The notes under the pieces are model-generated. The model made no database searches and was not told the DNA's origin. It worked only from the letters and a program-made list of their open reading frames with translations. From Novosphingobium sp. RL4 (GTDB taxonomy: Bacteria; Pseudomonadota; Alphaproteobacteria; Sphingomonadales; Sphingomonadaceae), in assembly GCF_035658495.1 (NCBI RefSeq), contig NZ_CP141945.1:1182001-1246000 (forward strand): a stretch of DNA of 64,000 nt, given 5' to 3'. How positions within the stretch are numbered: the stretch's first letter is position 1; each line of letters starts with the position of its first letter. Shown here piece after piece: positions 26,635 to 35,418 of the stretch. The translations under genes and the position numbers were made by a program.

Positions 26635-28245
26635 TCATGCGCTGCGTTTCAGCGCGGCGAGGATATGGTCCGCGCCCTTGTCCCCCACCATGATCGCGGT
26701 GGCATTGGTGTTGCCCGCCGGCAGCGTCGGAAATACCGAGGCATCGGCCACCCAGAGCCCGTCCACGCCGCGCACCGCCAGATCCGGGTCGACAACGGCC
26801 ATCGCATCGCCGGCCGCGCCGATCCGGGCTGTGCCCACGGGGTGATAAAGCGGGATAGAGGCGAGCTTTACATAGTCCCGCAGCGCCTCGGCACTATCGA
26901 GCGCGGCTCCGGGCCGGACCTCGCCGGTGATGGATCCGGCTATCGGCGATGCGGCCATGATCCGGCGTGCGATGCCGATGCCTTCCACGATCTGGTCGAT
27001 GTCGTCCTCGCTGCCGAGTTGGCGATGTTCTATCGCCGGAGGGGCAAGCGGATCGTTGGACCGCAGGGATATGCGCCCGCGATGCGAGGGCCGCATCAGG
27101 CCGACAAGGGTCGAGACGGCGGCATCCTTGCGCAGCATCAGCCGTCCGCTTTCGTCGAAATCGAAGGCGAAGGCGGCAAAGGAGATTTGCAGGTTCGGCG
27201 CGGGCAGGCCTTCCCGGCTGCGGACGAACGCCTGTGCATGGCCGATCGGGGTGGTGAGCGCGCCCCGGCGTGCCAGCACATAGCGGAGCACCTGCCAGGC
27301 GCCACGCAGGCCCTGCGCATCGGTGTTGAGCGTGCGTGCCGAGACCGTGTTGACGAGGTGCGTGCCGACATGGTCCTGCAAGTTGCGGCCCACGCCCGGC
27401 AGATCCTGCTTCACCGGCAGGCCCATGTCGCGCAAATGCTCCTGCGGGCCGAGGCCGGAAAGCATGAGCAGGCGCGGCGTGTTCATCGATCCCGCGCTGA
27501 GCACCACGCCGCCGCGCGCGTGGAGGGTGAAGTCCTGGCCGTCCCGCCGGATCTTCACGCCGACCGCACGGCCGTTTTCCACCAGCACGCGCAGGACCTG
27601 GCACCGGGTTTCCACGCGAAGCCTGCCGCCGTGATTTCGCCCTTCGAGATAGCCGCGCGCGGCCGAGCAGCGCTGGCCGCCACGCTGCGACACCTGTACG
27701 CGGTCCACGCCTTCGGCATCTTCGCCGTTGAGGTCGCGCGAACGCGGGATGCCGGCTTCCCCTGCCGCCTCGATCCACCGTTCGGTGATTGGATAGCGCG
27801 CCCGCACTTCGCTGACGCCGATCGGCCCGCCAGTGCCGCGCCATGCATTGGCACCGCGTTCGTTGTCCTCCAGCCTGCGGAAATAGGGCAGGACGCTGGC
27901 ATAGTCCCAGCCGCTAGCGCCGCATTCGGCCCAGTGGTCGTAATCCCAGCGGTGCCCGCGTATGAACATCATGCCGTTCAGCGCGCTGCCGCCGCCGAGC
28001 ATCTTTCCCGCCGGCCACACGTCCACGCGCCCGCCCAGCGAAGGGTCCGGCTCCACCTTGTAGCACCAGTCGAAATCGGGGTTCTGCACCAGCGAACTGG
28101 TAAGCGCGGGCACGCGCGACTTGAGGATGCGGTCGCTGCCGCCCGCTTCCACGAGCACGGTGCGAATGCCGGCTTCGGCAAGCCGCCCGGCCATCGCCGC
28201 CCCGGCAGAACCGCCGCCCACGACGATGATGTCTGTCTCGTCCAT
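26635..28245 (-). CDS. GMC-family FAD oxidoreductase (alcohol dehydrogenase/oxidase)
   Basis: 536 residues from ATG 28245. N-terminal FAD motif VVGGGSAGAAMAGRLAEAG, GKMLGGGSALNG near 85-96, GGVVLSAGSMNTPRLLMLSG near 255, and the C-terminal active-site block YHPVGTARIG with NTNATAIM. GMC enzymes in SYK-6 oxidise lignin-dimer side-chain alcohols (HpvZ on beta-hydroxypropiovanillone, PhcC/PhcD on phenylcoumaran), making a side-chain alcohol the likely substrate. No signal peptide. It sits between the PQQ dehydrogenase and the stilbene dioxygenase with almost no spacing. Confidence 0.88.
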   Translation of the reverse strand: MDETDIIVVGGGSAGAAMAGRLAEAGIRTVLVEAGGSDRILKSRVPALTSSLVQNPDFDWCYKVEPDPSLGGRVDVWPAGKMLGGGSALNGMMFIRGHRWDYDHWAECGASGWDYASVLPYFRRLEDNERGANAWRGTGGPIGVSEVRARYPITERWIEAAGEAGIPRSRDLNGEDAEGVDRVQVSQRGGQRCSAARGYLEGRNHGGRLRVETRCQVLRVLVENGRAVGVKIRRDGQDFTLHARGGVVLSAGSMNTPRLLMLSGLGPQEHLRDMGLPVKQDLPGVGRNLQDHVGTHLVNTVSARTLNTDAQGLRGAWQVLRYVLARRGALTTPIGHAQAFVRSREGLPAPNLQISFAAFAFDFDESGRLMLRKDAAVSTLVGLMRPSHRGRISLRSNDPLAPPAIEHRQLGSEDDIDQIVEGIGIARRIMAASPIAGSITGEVRPGAALDSAEALRDYVKLASIPLYHPVGTARIGAAGDAMAVVDPDLAVRGVDGLWVADASVFPTLPAGNTNATAIMVGDKGADHILAALKRSA

Positions 28246-28256
28246 CGCGCGGTTCC

Positions 28257-30443
28257 TCAATAGTTGGACAGGACGGTGAGGCTGGGCGCATCGAGCGGCT
28301 TGCCTTCCGCCCTGAGCTTCAGTTCGCGGCTGCGGACCTTGCCCTGTTCGTCGATCAGGTAGGCGTGGATGGCTTTGGCATCCTCCTTCGAGATCACGTC
28401 GTCCCAGCGGGGCATCCCGGCCGGAACGAACAGCCCTTCGAGCACGACACGGTCGAAGGCCGCGTGCGTTTCAGGCGCCATCCGGCGCAAGTCCGGCACG
28501 GGCGCGCGGAGCTGGTTGGAATGGCACATCGAACAGTTTCCGAAGAACACCGCCTGCCCGCGTGCGATCACTGCCGGGGTCACGCCGGGCGCCTGGGGTG
28601 GCGGCGGCGGAGCCACTTCCAGGGCCGGCAGCGGATCGGGTCTGGTCACCGCGCCGCCGTCCAGCCTGAACACTAGCAGCCGGTTCGCGTTTCCATACCT
28701 GTAGGCGGCCGAATAGCGCGGCACATAGCTCCAGCCCCCGCCGCCGAAGCCGGTCGCCACGGCAACATACTGCACGCCCTTGACCCGGTAGGTCATCGGT
28801 GCGGCCATGATCGAGCTGCCGGTGTCGATGGACTTGAGCACCTTGCCGCTGTCTGCATCGCGGGCGATGAACCGCCCCCCGATGGAGCCGTGGAAGACCA
28901 GCCCGGTGGTGGTCGCCAACATGCCGGGGCGGTCCTGCCAGCCTTCGGTGTCCACGGTCCAGCGCGCCTTGCCGGTCAGCGGATCGATGGCGCGGATCTG
29001 CGCGCTGTAGGGCTGCTTCTCCACCCACTTCCACTCGGGAAGGGCGCGAACCTGATCCTGCATCGGCTTGGGGAGCGTGGGCAGCAATGCCTTGAGATCG
29101 GCGGTGAACAGAAGCGCGGTTTCGACGTTGAGCGCTTTGGGCCGCCGTGCGTCGCCCTTGTCCAGCGGCGGTGTCGCGAACATCAGGTTGCCCATGTCCA
29201 GCACCGAGGCGAAGTAGAGCCCGCGCCCGGGATCGTAAGCGGCAGGATACCAGTTGCGCGCGCCCGGAGAGGCGGGGAAGACGATCTTCGGTCCCTGCCA
29301 GTAGGCGGAGCCTTCCGGCGTCTTGTCAGGTCGGCCGGTCTTGAGGTCGTAGCCCTTGGCCCAGCTCGTGCGGACCAGGGCGTTGACGGCGAGCGGCTTG
29401 CCGGTTTCCCGGTCGATCACGAAGAGGAAGCCGTTCTTCGGCGAATGGATCACGACCGGGCGCCGCCTGCCGTCGATGTCCAGATCGGTGAACAGCATCG
29501 GCTGGGTGGCAGTGAAGTCCCAGGCGTCGCCCGGTGTCTCCTGATAGTGCCATTTCACCCGTCCGGTCTTGCGGTCGAGCGCGACGAGCGAGGACAAGTA
29601 GAGGTTGTCGCCCCCGCCGGGGGACCGCCGCATGATATTGTAGGGCCCGCCGTTGCCCACGCCGATGATGACAGTGTCGAACCGCGCATCATAGTTGATG
29701 GCATCCCACACGGAGCCGCCGCCGCCGATGTCCCAGCGGCTGTCCGGCGACCATGTCTTTGCGGCCTTGTCCAGCGCGGCATTCTCCTGTGGGGCGAGCC
29801 GGGGATCGTGGGGCACGGTGAAGAAGCGCCAGGCCTGTTTGCCGGTTGCGAGATCATAGGCGGTAACGTAGCCGCGCACGTCGTACTCGGCACCGGCATT
29901 GCCGATGATCACGAGGTTGCCCGCCACTTCCGGCGCGCCGGTAATGGTATAGCCGCGCGAGCGGTCGGTGATCGTGTCGACTTTCCATGCGACTTTGCCG
30001 GTCTTCGCGTCGAGCGCGTAGAGCCAGCCGTCCAGCGCGCCCACCATGACCTTGCCGCCGGCCACCGCGACACCGCGATTGGCCTGGTCGCAGCAGGCGG
30101 ACCGGTTGGCCTGCATGTCCACCTCGGGTTCGAACGACCAGAGCGGCGTTCCGTTCGCCGCGTCCAGTGCATAGACGCGGCCCAGGTTGCCGCTGGTGTA
30201 CATGATCCCGCCGATCACCACCGGCGTCGCTTCCTGCACGCGGTTGGTGCCGAGATCGTGCGACCACGCCAGGCCCAGGCGCGAGACGTTGCCCTTGTCG
30301 ATCTCGGTAAGGGCGGAGAAGTGCGTGGCCTCGGCATTGCCCTTGGGGGAAGGCCAGTCGTCCCCCGTGCCGGCGGCGGGTTTGGCGCCGGAACAGGCTG
30401 CGAGCAGCGTGGCAGGAACCAGTACAAGTGAAAGGCGGATCAT
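28257..30443 (-). CDS. PQQ-dependent quinohemoprotein alcohol dehydrogenase (lipoprotein)
   Basis: 728 residues from ATG 30443, which overlaps the NmrA-like stop (ATGA). A lipoprotein signal ends LLAACSG. The eight-bladed PQQ propeller has the vicinal disulfide SACCDQANRG near 110, ITGAPEV near 155 and DFTATQP near 320 with the catalytic-type Asp; a fused C-terminal cytochrome c domain carries CSMCH near 640. It is periplasmic and membrane-anchored, oxidising an alcohol or aldehyde and passing electrons through haem to the chain. A paralogue is at 43191. Confidence 0.88.
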   Translation of the reverse strand: MIRLSLVLVPATLLAACSGAKPAAGTGDDWPSPKGNAEATHFSALTEIDKGNVSRLGLAWSHDLGTNRVQEATPVVIGGIMYTSGNLGRVYALDAANGTPLWSFEPEVDMQANRSACCDQANRGVAVAGGKVMVGALDGWLYALDAKTGKVAWKVDTITDRSRGYTITGAPEVAGNLVIIGNAGAEYDVRGYVTAYDLATGKQAWRFFTVPHDPRLAPQENAALDKAAKTWSPDSRWDIGGGGSVWDAINYDARFDTVIIGVGNGGPYNIMRRSPGGGDNLYLSSLVALDRKTGRVKWHYQETPGDAWDFTATQPMLFTDLDIDGRRRPVVIHSPKNGFLFVIDRETGKPLAVNALVRTSWAKGYDLKTGRPDKTPEGSAYWQGPKIVFPASPGARNWYPAAYDPGRGLYFASVLDMGNLMFATPPLDKGDARRPKALNVETALLFTADLKALLPTLPKPMQDQVRALPEWKWVEKQPYSAQIRAIDPLTGKARWTVDTEGWQDRPGMLATTTGLVFHGSIGGRFIARDADSGKVLKSIDTGSSIMAAPMTYRVKGVQYVAVATGFGGGGWSYVPRYSAAYRYGNANRLLVFRLDGGAVTRPDPLPALEVAPPPPPQAPGVTPAVIARGQAVFFGNCSMCHSNQLRAPVPDLRRMAPETHAAFDRVVLEGLFVPAGMPRWDDVISKEDAKAIHAYLIDEQGKVRSRELKLRAEGKPLDAPSLTVLSNY

Positions 30444-31354
30444 TGCGGCCATGCTCCCCGGTGCTGCAGCATCACGTCGCGGAGCGAGCGGGGCGGACGG
30501 CCCGAGAGACGCTCGACGTGATCGGTGCAGCGCGCGAAGAACCCTTCACGGATCGCGGTGCCGAACGTCACCATGTCGTCGCTGGACCATGGGATCGGGC
30601 CATCGGGAACGATATCGGAGGCATGGCGCGGCACGCCCAGGGAATCGAAGTAGGCGAACATCGCCTCGTCATCGACGTGCTCGACTGTGATGGGCTTGCC
30701 GGCGATCCCGCTTGCCATCGCGAGCGCTTCGGGGATGGAGAGCAGCTCGGGACCGGTGAGGGTATAGGCGCGGTTCCCGTGCCCGTCCTGCGTCAGCACG
30801 CCGACGGCGGATGCCACGCAATCGTCCCGGCTCACGAAGCCGACCTTTCCATCGGCACAGTTGTCCGGCTTGTGGCCGGTCGCGAGCGCGGGAATGACCA
30901 TGGCGAGGGCGATGGCCTCGGAATACTGGCTGTCTCGCAGATGGGTCCACTGCGCGCCGGACGCCTCGACGATCTCTTCCGTGGCACGGTGATCGTGCCG
31001 GACGATGGCGGGATTGCCGGGCGCGTCGGCAGAAATCAGCGAGGTGTAGACGATGTGACGCACCCCGGCCTGCACTGCCGCTTCCACCGCATGGCGATGC
31101 TGGCCCACGCGCGTGCCGACGCGCGCGGTGCTGATGAGCAGCATCCGTTCGCCGTCCGCCATGGCGCCGGGCAGGGAGGTGGGATCGTCGAAGTCCGCCG
31201 CGCGGACCTGCGCACCTGCCTCGGCAAGGGACTTGAGCTTCTCCGGCGTCCTGGTCAGGAATATGAGGTCTTCCGGCGCGCAGCGTTCGAGCAGCAGCCC
31301 GGCCGCGGCCTTGCCGAAGGCGCCCGAAGCGCCGGTAACGATGATCTTGCCCAC
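30440..31354 (-). CDS. NmrA-like atypical SDR (NAD(P)-binding)
   Basis: 304 residues starting IIVTGASGAFGKAAAGLLLE, an atypical-SDR Rossmann motif; then TRTPEKL near 35, RMLLISTARVG near 70 and the HIVYTSLISA segment near 100, as in NmrA/QOR2-type proteins. Classical Tyr-x3-Lys is not evident, so it may be a reductase of quinones or phenylpropanoids or a redox sensor. First gene of the leftward NmrA-PQQ-GMC-LSD unit, 53 bp from the operator at 31407. Confidence 0.8.
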   Translation of the reverse strand: MGKIIVTGASGAFGKAAAGLLLERCAPEDLIFLTRTPEKLKSLAEAGAQVRAADFDDPTSLPGAMADGERMLLISTARVGTRVGQHRHAVEAAVQAGVRHIVYTSLISADAPGNPAIVRHDHRATEEIVEASGAQWTHLRDSQYSEAIALAMVIPALATGHKPDNCADGKVGFVSRDDCVASAVGVLTQDGHGNRAYTLTGPELLSIPEALAMASGIAGKPITVEHVDDEAMFAYFDSLGVPRHASDIVPDGPIPWSSDDMVTFGTAIREGFFARCTDHVERLSGRPPRSLRDVMLQHRGAWPQ

Positions 31355-31406
31355 GTGTCCCTCTCGCTCGCGCCCCGATTCCCGCGAGGTCGCTTGCGAA
31401 CAATAG

Positions 31407-31418
31407 TAACGAGTGTTA
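31407..31418. promoter_or_regulatory. TAACGAGTGTTA operator
   Basis: 12-bp near-palindrome, with flanking G and C, centred between the divergent NmrA-like operon (start 31354) and the SnoaL-like gene (start 31452). Confidence 0.7.
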
Positions 31419-31451
31419 CGGTGTGGTCAAGGTGCACAAATCAGGGAGAGA

Positions 31452-31973
31452 ATGACATTGCCGCTGCTGCCGATTGAAGACCGACTGGCGCTTCAGGACC
31501 TGATCGCCGATTATAGCTGGGCGCTCGACACAGGCGACGTCGAGGCGCTGGTTTCCTGCTTCACGCCGGATGCCCGGATGGTGGAGGAGGTCTTCGAGGA
31601 CCCGGATATCTGGGAAGGGCACGAGGGCATTCGCGGGATTGCGGAGCATTACCGCAACGCGCCGGGGTTTCCGGGGCGGCAGCATCACGTCACCCAGATC
31701 CAGTACCGCCCCCAGGACGACGGTTCCGTGAAGATGCGCGCCTTTGCCTTCGTTACCGAGTGCGAAGGCGAGCCGCCCTATGTCCTGCGCTTCACCGGCT
31801 GGTATGACGATCATGCGGTGCGCTGCGAGGACGGGCGCTGGCGCTTTCATCGGCGCACGGTGCGGCTGTGGGATGGGGAAGTGCTGCGCAACTTCCCGGG
31901 GCGGGGAGAATGGGTGGCCCGCAAGCGGCCGGAATCCCTTGTTATCAGGCCTTTGGCCGCAAAACCCAGCTGA
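31452..31973 (+). CDS. SnoaL_4-type NTF2-fold protein (LinA/scytalone dehydratase-like)
   Basis: 173 residues from ATG 31452 (SD AGGGAGAG). The start DRLALQDLIADYSWALDTGDVEALVSCFTPDA is the SnoaL_4 signature; RQHHVTQIQY near 78 holds the histidine pair that often lies in the active site, and the end GRWRFHRRTVRLWDGE is typical. Relatives are cofactor-free dehydratases, dehydrochlorinases and the diarylpropane lyase. It diverges from the unit ending in lignostilbene dioxygenase, so a role producing a stilbene is attractive. Its 3' end overlaps the opposite-strand gene by 29 bp. Confidence 0.78.
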   Translation: MTLPLLPIEDRLALQDLIADYSWALDTGDVEALVSCFTPDARMVEEVFEDPDIWEGHEGIRGIAEHYRNAPGFPGRQHHVTQIQYRPQDDGSVKMRAFAFVTECEGEPPYVLRFTGWYDDHAVRCEDGRWRFHRRTVRLWDGEVLRNFPGRGEWVARKRPESLVIRPLAAKPS

Positions 31974-32475
31974 AGGCGGGCTCCGGGCGGGGTGCAGGCC
32001 GGAGCGGCGATGGCCCTGACGCTGTGCCCAGCGCCAGCTCCGCGAAGGCTTCGGGCCAGCAGGGACCGGCGGCGCGGGCGAGCGAGGCCAGCGTTTCTGC
32101 CGCCACGGAACAGCGCGTTCTTGGCCGGCGAGCTTCCCGGTGCTGGATCGAGGCCAGTTCCTCGTATCCCGCCTCGCTTGCCACTTCGGCAAACAGCAAG
32201 TGGTCCGCATGGCGGGTCAGGCCGAATACGCGGGCGGGGCGCCGGGCCAGCAACTGGCGGACGAGGCGCACCCGTTCGCCATGCAGCGCCACCGAATGGG
32301 TGCCCAGCGCCGCGGCATGGGCGGCGAAGCGGCGGCCGCTCGCCATGGTGTCGTCGTGAACCAGCAGCACGGCGCCTTCTGCGGGCCGTCCCGCCAGCGC
32401 GGTGCCGAGTACCGCCAGCGGCGCTGCCGCGGCTGCACCGCCGATCAGGCGGCGGCGGGTAATCCCGGCCGTCAC
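31945..32475 (-). CDS. Tat-exported hypothetical protein
   Basis: 176 residues, overlapping the cytochrome c stop by 4 nt. The N-terminus GITRRRLIGGAAAAAPLAVLG is a twin-arginine signal, so export is expected. The mature part is Ala/Arg-rich with two conserved-looking stretches (VLLVHDDTMASGRRFAAHAA and GERVRLVRQLLARRP) and two cysteines, and matches no family I know. Third gene after the flavoprotein and cytochrome, which suggests an accessory or maturation role for that periplasmic enzyme. Confidence 0.6.
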   Translation of the reverse strand: MTAGITRRRLIGGAAAAAPLAVLGTALAGRPAEGAVLLVHDDTMASGRRFAAHAAALGTHSVALHGERVRLVRQLLARRPARVFGLTRHADHLLFAEVASEAGYEELASIQHREARRPRTRCSVAAETLASLARAAGPCWPEAFAELALGTASGPSPLRPAPRPEPAFSWVLRPKA

Positions 32476-32879
32476 TGCGCTTTCCCCCCATTTGCATCAC
32501 CCTTGGCGAGGTAGCCTGCGATCAGCCCCATCTGCTCGTCGCTCACTTCGCCGCGCGGGATCGCCGGCATGTTGCCGATGCCGATGCGCGCGGCCTGCAC
32601 CACGAAATCTGCGCTGAGATCCTTGCGCTTTTCCAGAGCCGGTTCGTCCACCCGCCGCGCGAGCAGCCCGGTGCCCATGCCGACCGGGCCGTGGCACATC
32701 GCGCATTTCTCGATGAAGAGCCGCTCGCCCGGGCCGGCATCCGGCCGCGATGCCAGCGTTACCGGCGGGGGCATGGGCGGCGGTCCCTTGGCGGCAGCCC
32801 CGGCGGAGGCGCCGTCCTTCGTGCCGCCGCAACCGGCGAGCAGGGAGAGCGCGAGCAGGGGGGGCAGTGCCTTCCTCAT
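32472..32879 (-). CDS. Cytochrome c subunit (PchC-like lipoprotein)
   Basis: 135 residues starting at ATG 32879, which overlaps the flavoprotein stop (ATGA). A lipoprotein signal ends LLAGCGG; one haem site CAMCH lies near 59-63 and a Met ligand is likely in GNMPAIPRGEVSD near 104. Its coupling to a VAO/PCMH-type flavoprotein is the arrangement of p-cresol methylhydroxylase and eugenol hydroxylase, where the cytochrome accepts electrons from FAD. Confidence 0.85.
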   Translation of the reverse strand: MRKALPPLLALSLLAGCGGTKDGASAGAAAKGPPPMPPPVTLASRPDAGPGERLFIEKCAMCHGPVGMGTGLLARRVDEPALEKRKDLSADFVVQAARIGIGNMPAIPRGEVSDEQMGLIAGYLAKGDANGGKAQ

Positions 32880-34429
32880 GCCGCCGCCTCCGCCGCTTTC
32901 GCGGGCCGGATGCCGCTCTTGCCCGGCGCGATGATGCCCATGGGATCGAGCGCCGTCTTCACGCGCTCGTTCAGCCGCAGCAGCGCATGGTCGTTGAAAT
33001 CGTAGGTTCCGGCAACAAGGTCCATATAGTCCAGATGCGTGCGATATTCGCCGTAACCCTGGGCTCTCGCGTCGGCGATGAGCTGGCGCAGGAAGGGATC
33101 GACCTTGCGCATCATCGCCTCGTCGTCCTTGTTCAGGAGCACGGCGTTGACGTTGATGAGGTGGCGTTCTCCGAAGGCGAAGCTGGCCTGATAGTCCATG
33201 CCGTGTTCGCGGTAGCGCGCGTAAGTCCGCTTGAACTGCGCCATGGCGGCGCTGCCCGATTGTGGCAGCACCGGGGAGAAGCCCAGATGCCCGCCCCGGC
33301 CGCCGTGCCAGTTGGCGTTCTGCATCGGGAAAGTGACCGGCGTGCCCGTCCAGCCCGAGGCTTCCAGCGGTGCCCCGCGCTTCCATTCGGCAGGCCGCAG
33401 GCTCATCGGCCTGAGGCGCTGCATCTCCTGCTCCAGCACGGCATAGGCGGCCTTGTTCACGCTTTCGCGGCCGTAGAGCCGCAGGCTCACGCCCCACCAG
33501 CCGACCTTGTACTTGTCGCGGATCGCCTGGATCACGCTGTCGCTGATCGCGCCGGGGTCCTTCGTCCACTGGTCGCGCGTGGTCAGCACGGCGGCGGCGC
33601 GCAGCCAGTTGCCGATGGTCGGCGATTGCTGGAGCAGCCCTTCGCGCCGCAGCGGGGCGATCGCGTCGATCAGCGGGCCGAGGTCTTCCGGGCGGTCGAA
33701 CTCCACATCCATGCCCATCAGCGATTCCGGCTCCGGCATCAGCCAGAGCCCCATCTTGGTGACGACGCCGAAGTTGGACTGGACGAAGAGCTGGTCCCAG
33801 GCCGGGCCGAAGCCGTAGCGATAGAGCTGCCATGTCGGCGAACCGTCCATCGCGCCCATGCCGGTGCGCAGCAGGGTGCCGTCCGCCAGCACCACTTCCA
33901 TGCCGCAGATCTTGCTCGTGTTCTCGCCATATGGCGTATAGCCGACCCCGCGGTCGAGCGCGTTGCCGACCACCGAACCCCACGAATTTCCGGGGGTGGA
34001 CAGCCAGTGCTTCATGCCGCGCGCCTGAAGGAAATCGTAGAGATCGTAGAAGCCTACGCCCGGTTCCAGCAGGACGGTTCCGTTGGCCTCGTCGTATTCG
34101 ATCCTCTTCATGCGGGAGAGATCGAGGATCACCGACCCGGCAAGCACAGGGGCGCTGCCGCCATAGCCCAGGTTCTTGCCCCGGCTGATCGGCCAGAGCG
34201 GGATGCGGTGCTCGCGGGCGATCCGCATCACCGCCTGTATCTCCTCGACCGTGGCGGGGGCTACCGCACCTGCAGGATGGTGCAAGGCGTCGTCTACCGC
34301 GAACTTGTCCTGATAGGCCGCGATGTCGGTTCCATCGAAGTAGACGTGAGCGGCACCTAGAGCGGACTGAAAGGCACCTAGCGCCTGCCTGGCACGCGCG
34401 GGATCGAGCGCGGGAAGGGGCAGGCTCAT
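32876..34429 (-). CDS. VAO/PCMH-family FAD enzyme (4-alkylphenol / eugenol hydroxylase-like)
   Basis: 517 residues from ATG 34429. The FAD-binding_4 domain has PISRGKNLGYGGSAPVLAG near 95-113 and GNALDRGVGYTPYGENTSKICGMEVVLADG near 170-199, both very close to vanillyl-alcohol oxidase; the cap domain follows from about 245. Enzymes of this group form a quinone methide from para-alkylphenols and add water at the benzylic carbon. Pairing with cytochrome c (32472-32879) points to the dehydrogenase/hydroxylase type rather than the oxidase. Whether FAD is covalent is not decided here. The operator at 34577 is 148 bp upstream. Confidence 0.88.
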   Translation of the reverse strand: MSLPLPALDPARARQALGAFQSALGAAHVYFDGTDIAAYQDKFAVDDALHHPAGAVAPATVEEIQAVMRIAREHRIPLWPISRGKNLGYGGSAPVLAGSVILDLSRMKRIEYDEANGTVLLEPGVGFYDLYDFLQARGMKHWLSTPGNSWGSVVGNALDRGVGYTPYGENTSKICGMEVVLADGTLLRTGMGAMDGSPTWQLYRYGFGPAWDQLFVQSNFGVVTKMGLWLMPEPESLMGMDVEFDRPEDLGPLIDAIAPLRREGLLQQSPTIGNWLRAAAVLTTRDQWTKDPGAISDSVIQAIRDKYKVGWWGVSLRLYGRESVNKAAYAVLEQEMQRLRPMSLRPAEWKRGAPLEASGWTGTPVTFPMQNANWHGGRGGHLGFSPVLPQSGSAAMAQFKRTYARYREHGMDYQASFAFGERHLINVNAVLLNKDDEAMMRKVDPFLRQLIADARAQGYGEYRTHLDYMDLVAGTYDFNDHALLRLNERVKTALDPMGIIAPGKSGIRPAKAAEAAA

Positions 34430-34576
34430 GGCAGCCTCGCCCACCGCGAAACACTGTCGCGAACCCCGCAGCCACCCTTCCCGTAGCCGCCGTTCATACG
34501 GGCACGCGGCGCGCGCACGCTCTCTTCGCCCTTCGAATCCATCTCGCTCCACCGCCCTTTGCAGGCTTGTAATTCA

Positions 34577-34588
34577 TAACGATCGTTA
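34577..34588. promoter_or_regulatory. TAACGATCGTTA operator
   Basis: Perfect 12-bp palindrome 148 bp upstream of the flavoprotein-cytochrome unit; the most rightward copy in the window. Confidence 0.7.
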
Positions 34589-34834
34589 TCGTTTCAGATG
34601 GAGTCGCGCTTGTCAACGCAGGGATGGAATGCGGTTCGCGCAGGGCTCTGCGTCCAGGTGGCATGGACAGGTTTCAGAAGGTTGCCTTTTCCGCCGCTCG
34701 ATCGAAAGCTGCACTTACGGACACGCCAACGTTCCAGGCATTATTGCTGCCCTGCGCTGGTCATGGCATGTCGTCATGATGATCGAGCGCTATGAACCTC
34801 CCTCGGAATTTCTGAAATCGGTCATGCTGAGCAA
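34589..34834. other. Stretch with no recognisable gene
   Basis: Between the 34577 operator and the HEAT-repeat gene. Open frames here are short and match nothing I know. Base composition shifts towards lower GC along this segment, marking the left edge of a possibly acquired island. Confidence 0.5.
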
Positions 34835-35248
34835 GTGCCGCTGGCCGATGGACCGTTTGCTGCTGCGAACCTTGAGAGGCTCATAGAACTCACTCGTGAC
34901 CCTGATCGCGCAAATCGCGATTGGGCCGTCTTGCTTCTAAGCCAAGAGGGCAGAGGCACATCCGCCGTGCGGGATGCGTTATTTCGTGCCGCATCAGACG
35001 CGGACGATTGCGTCAGAGGCGAAGCGATATTGGGGCTTGCCGGCCTTGATCCCATTACCGCGCTCCCATTCGTACAAGCGGAACTCAGAAGGGAATCAAT
35101 TACGATCCCTGCGCTGGAAGCAGCCAGCATTTGTGCGGACCCTTCATTGATCCCTGATCTGAAAGTATGGGCGGAGCCTTCCGATCAGCCTTCCGCAGAC
35201 AAGCTGGCTGCGGAAGCGTTGGCAGCCTGTGAGCGGGCCGTTCGCTAG
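34835..35248 (+). CDS. HEAT-repeat protein, possibly 5'-truncated
   Basis: 137 residues from GTG 34835, with no good ribosome site; the frame is open only from 34796, so there is little room for a longer protein. Two or three HEAT-like helical pairs are visible: LIELTRDPDRANRDWAVLLL, VRDALFRAASDADDCVRGEAILGLA and ALPFVQAELRRESITIPALEAA. Intact relatives seem to have similar length or slightly longer N-termini. Such proteins act as scaffolds, and small HEAT proteins often sit in polymorphic-toxin immunity islands. The neighbouring SUKH gene supports that reading. Confidence 0.6.
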   Translation: MPLADGPFAAANLERLIELTRDPDRANRDWAVLLLSQEGRGTSAVRDALFRAASDADDCVRGEAILGLAGLDPITALPFVQAELRRESITIPALEAASICADPSLIPDLKVWAEPSDQPSADKLAAEALAACERAVR

Positions 35249-35418
35249 CCCGCAATTTCGGTCATTCCGGTCGTGTGCTGGCCTTCCCGAACCGGAGCGA
35301 CCGGATTTCACGATTTTAATCTGAAACTTGCCGTTCGGCGAACGCCCCATTGCGGAAATTCACAGCGACGCGGGTTTGTGCGAGAAGCGGACGTTAGATC
35401 ATACCAATGAGGCGCAAA

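Noticed and set aside
32472..34475. 667-codon frame covering the cytochrome c gene and running on through the flavoprotein gene
   Set aside because: Only the last 135 codons (cytochrome c) are real; the remainder is the out-of-frame shadow of the flavoprotein gene.
34428..34886. 152-codon frame upstream of the HEAT-repeat gene
   Set aside because: No homology; could have been the missing N-terminus of the HEAT protein by frameshift, but no HEAT pattern is visible in it.
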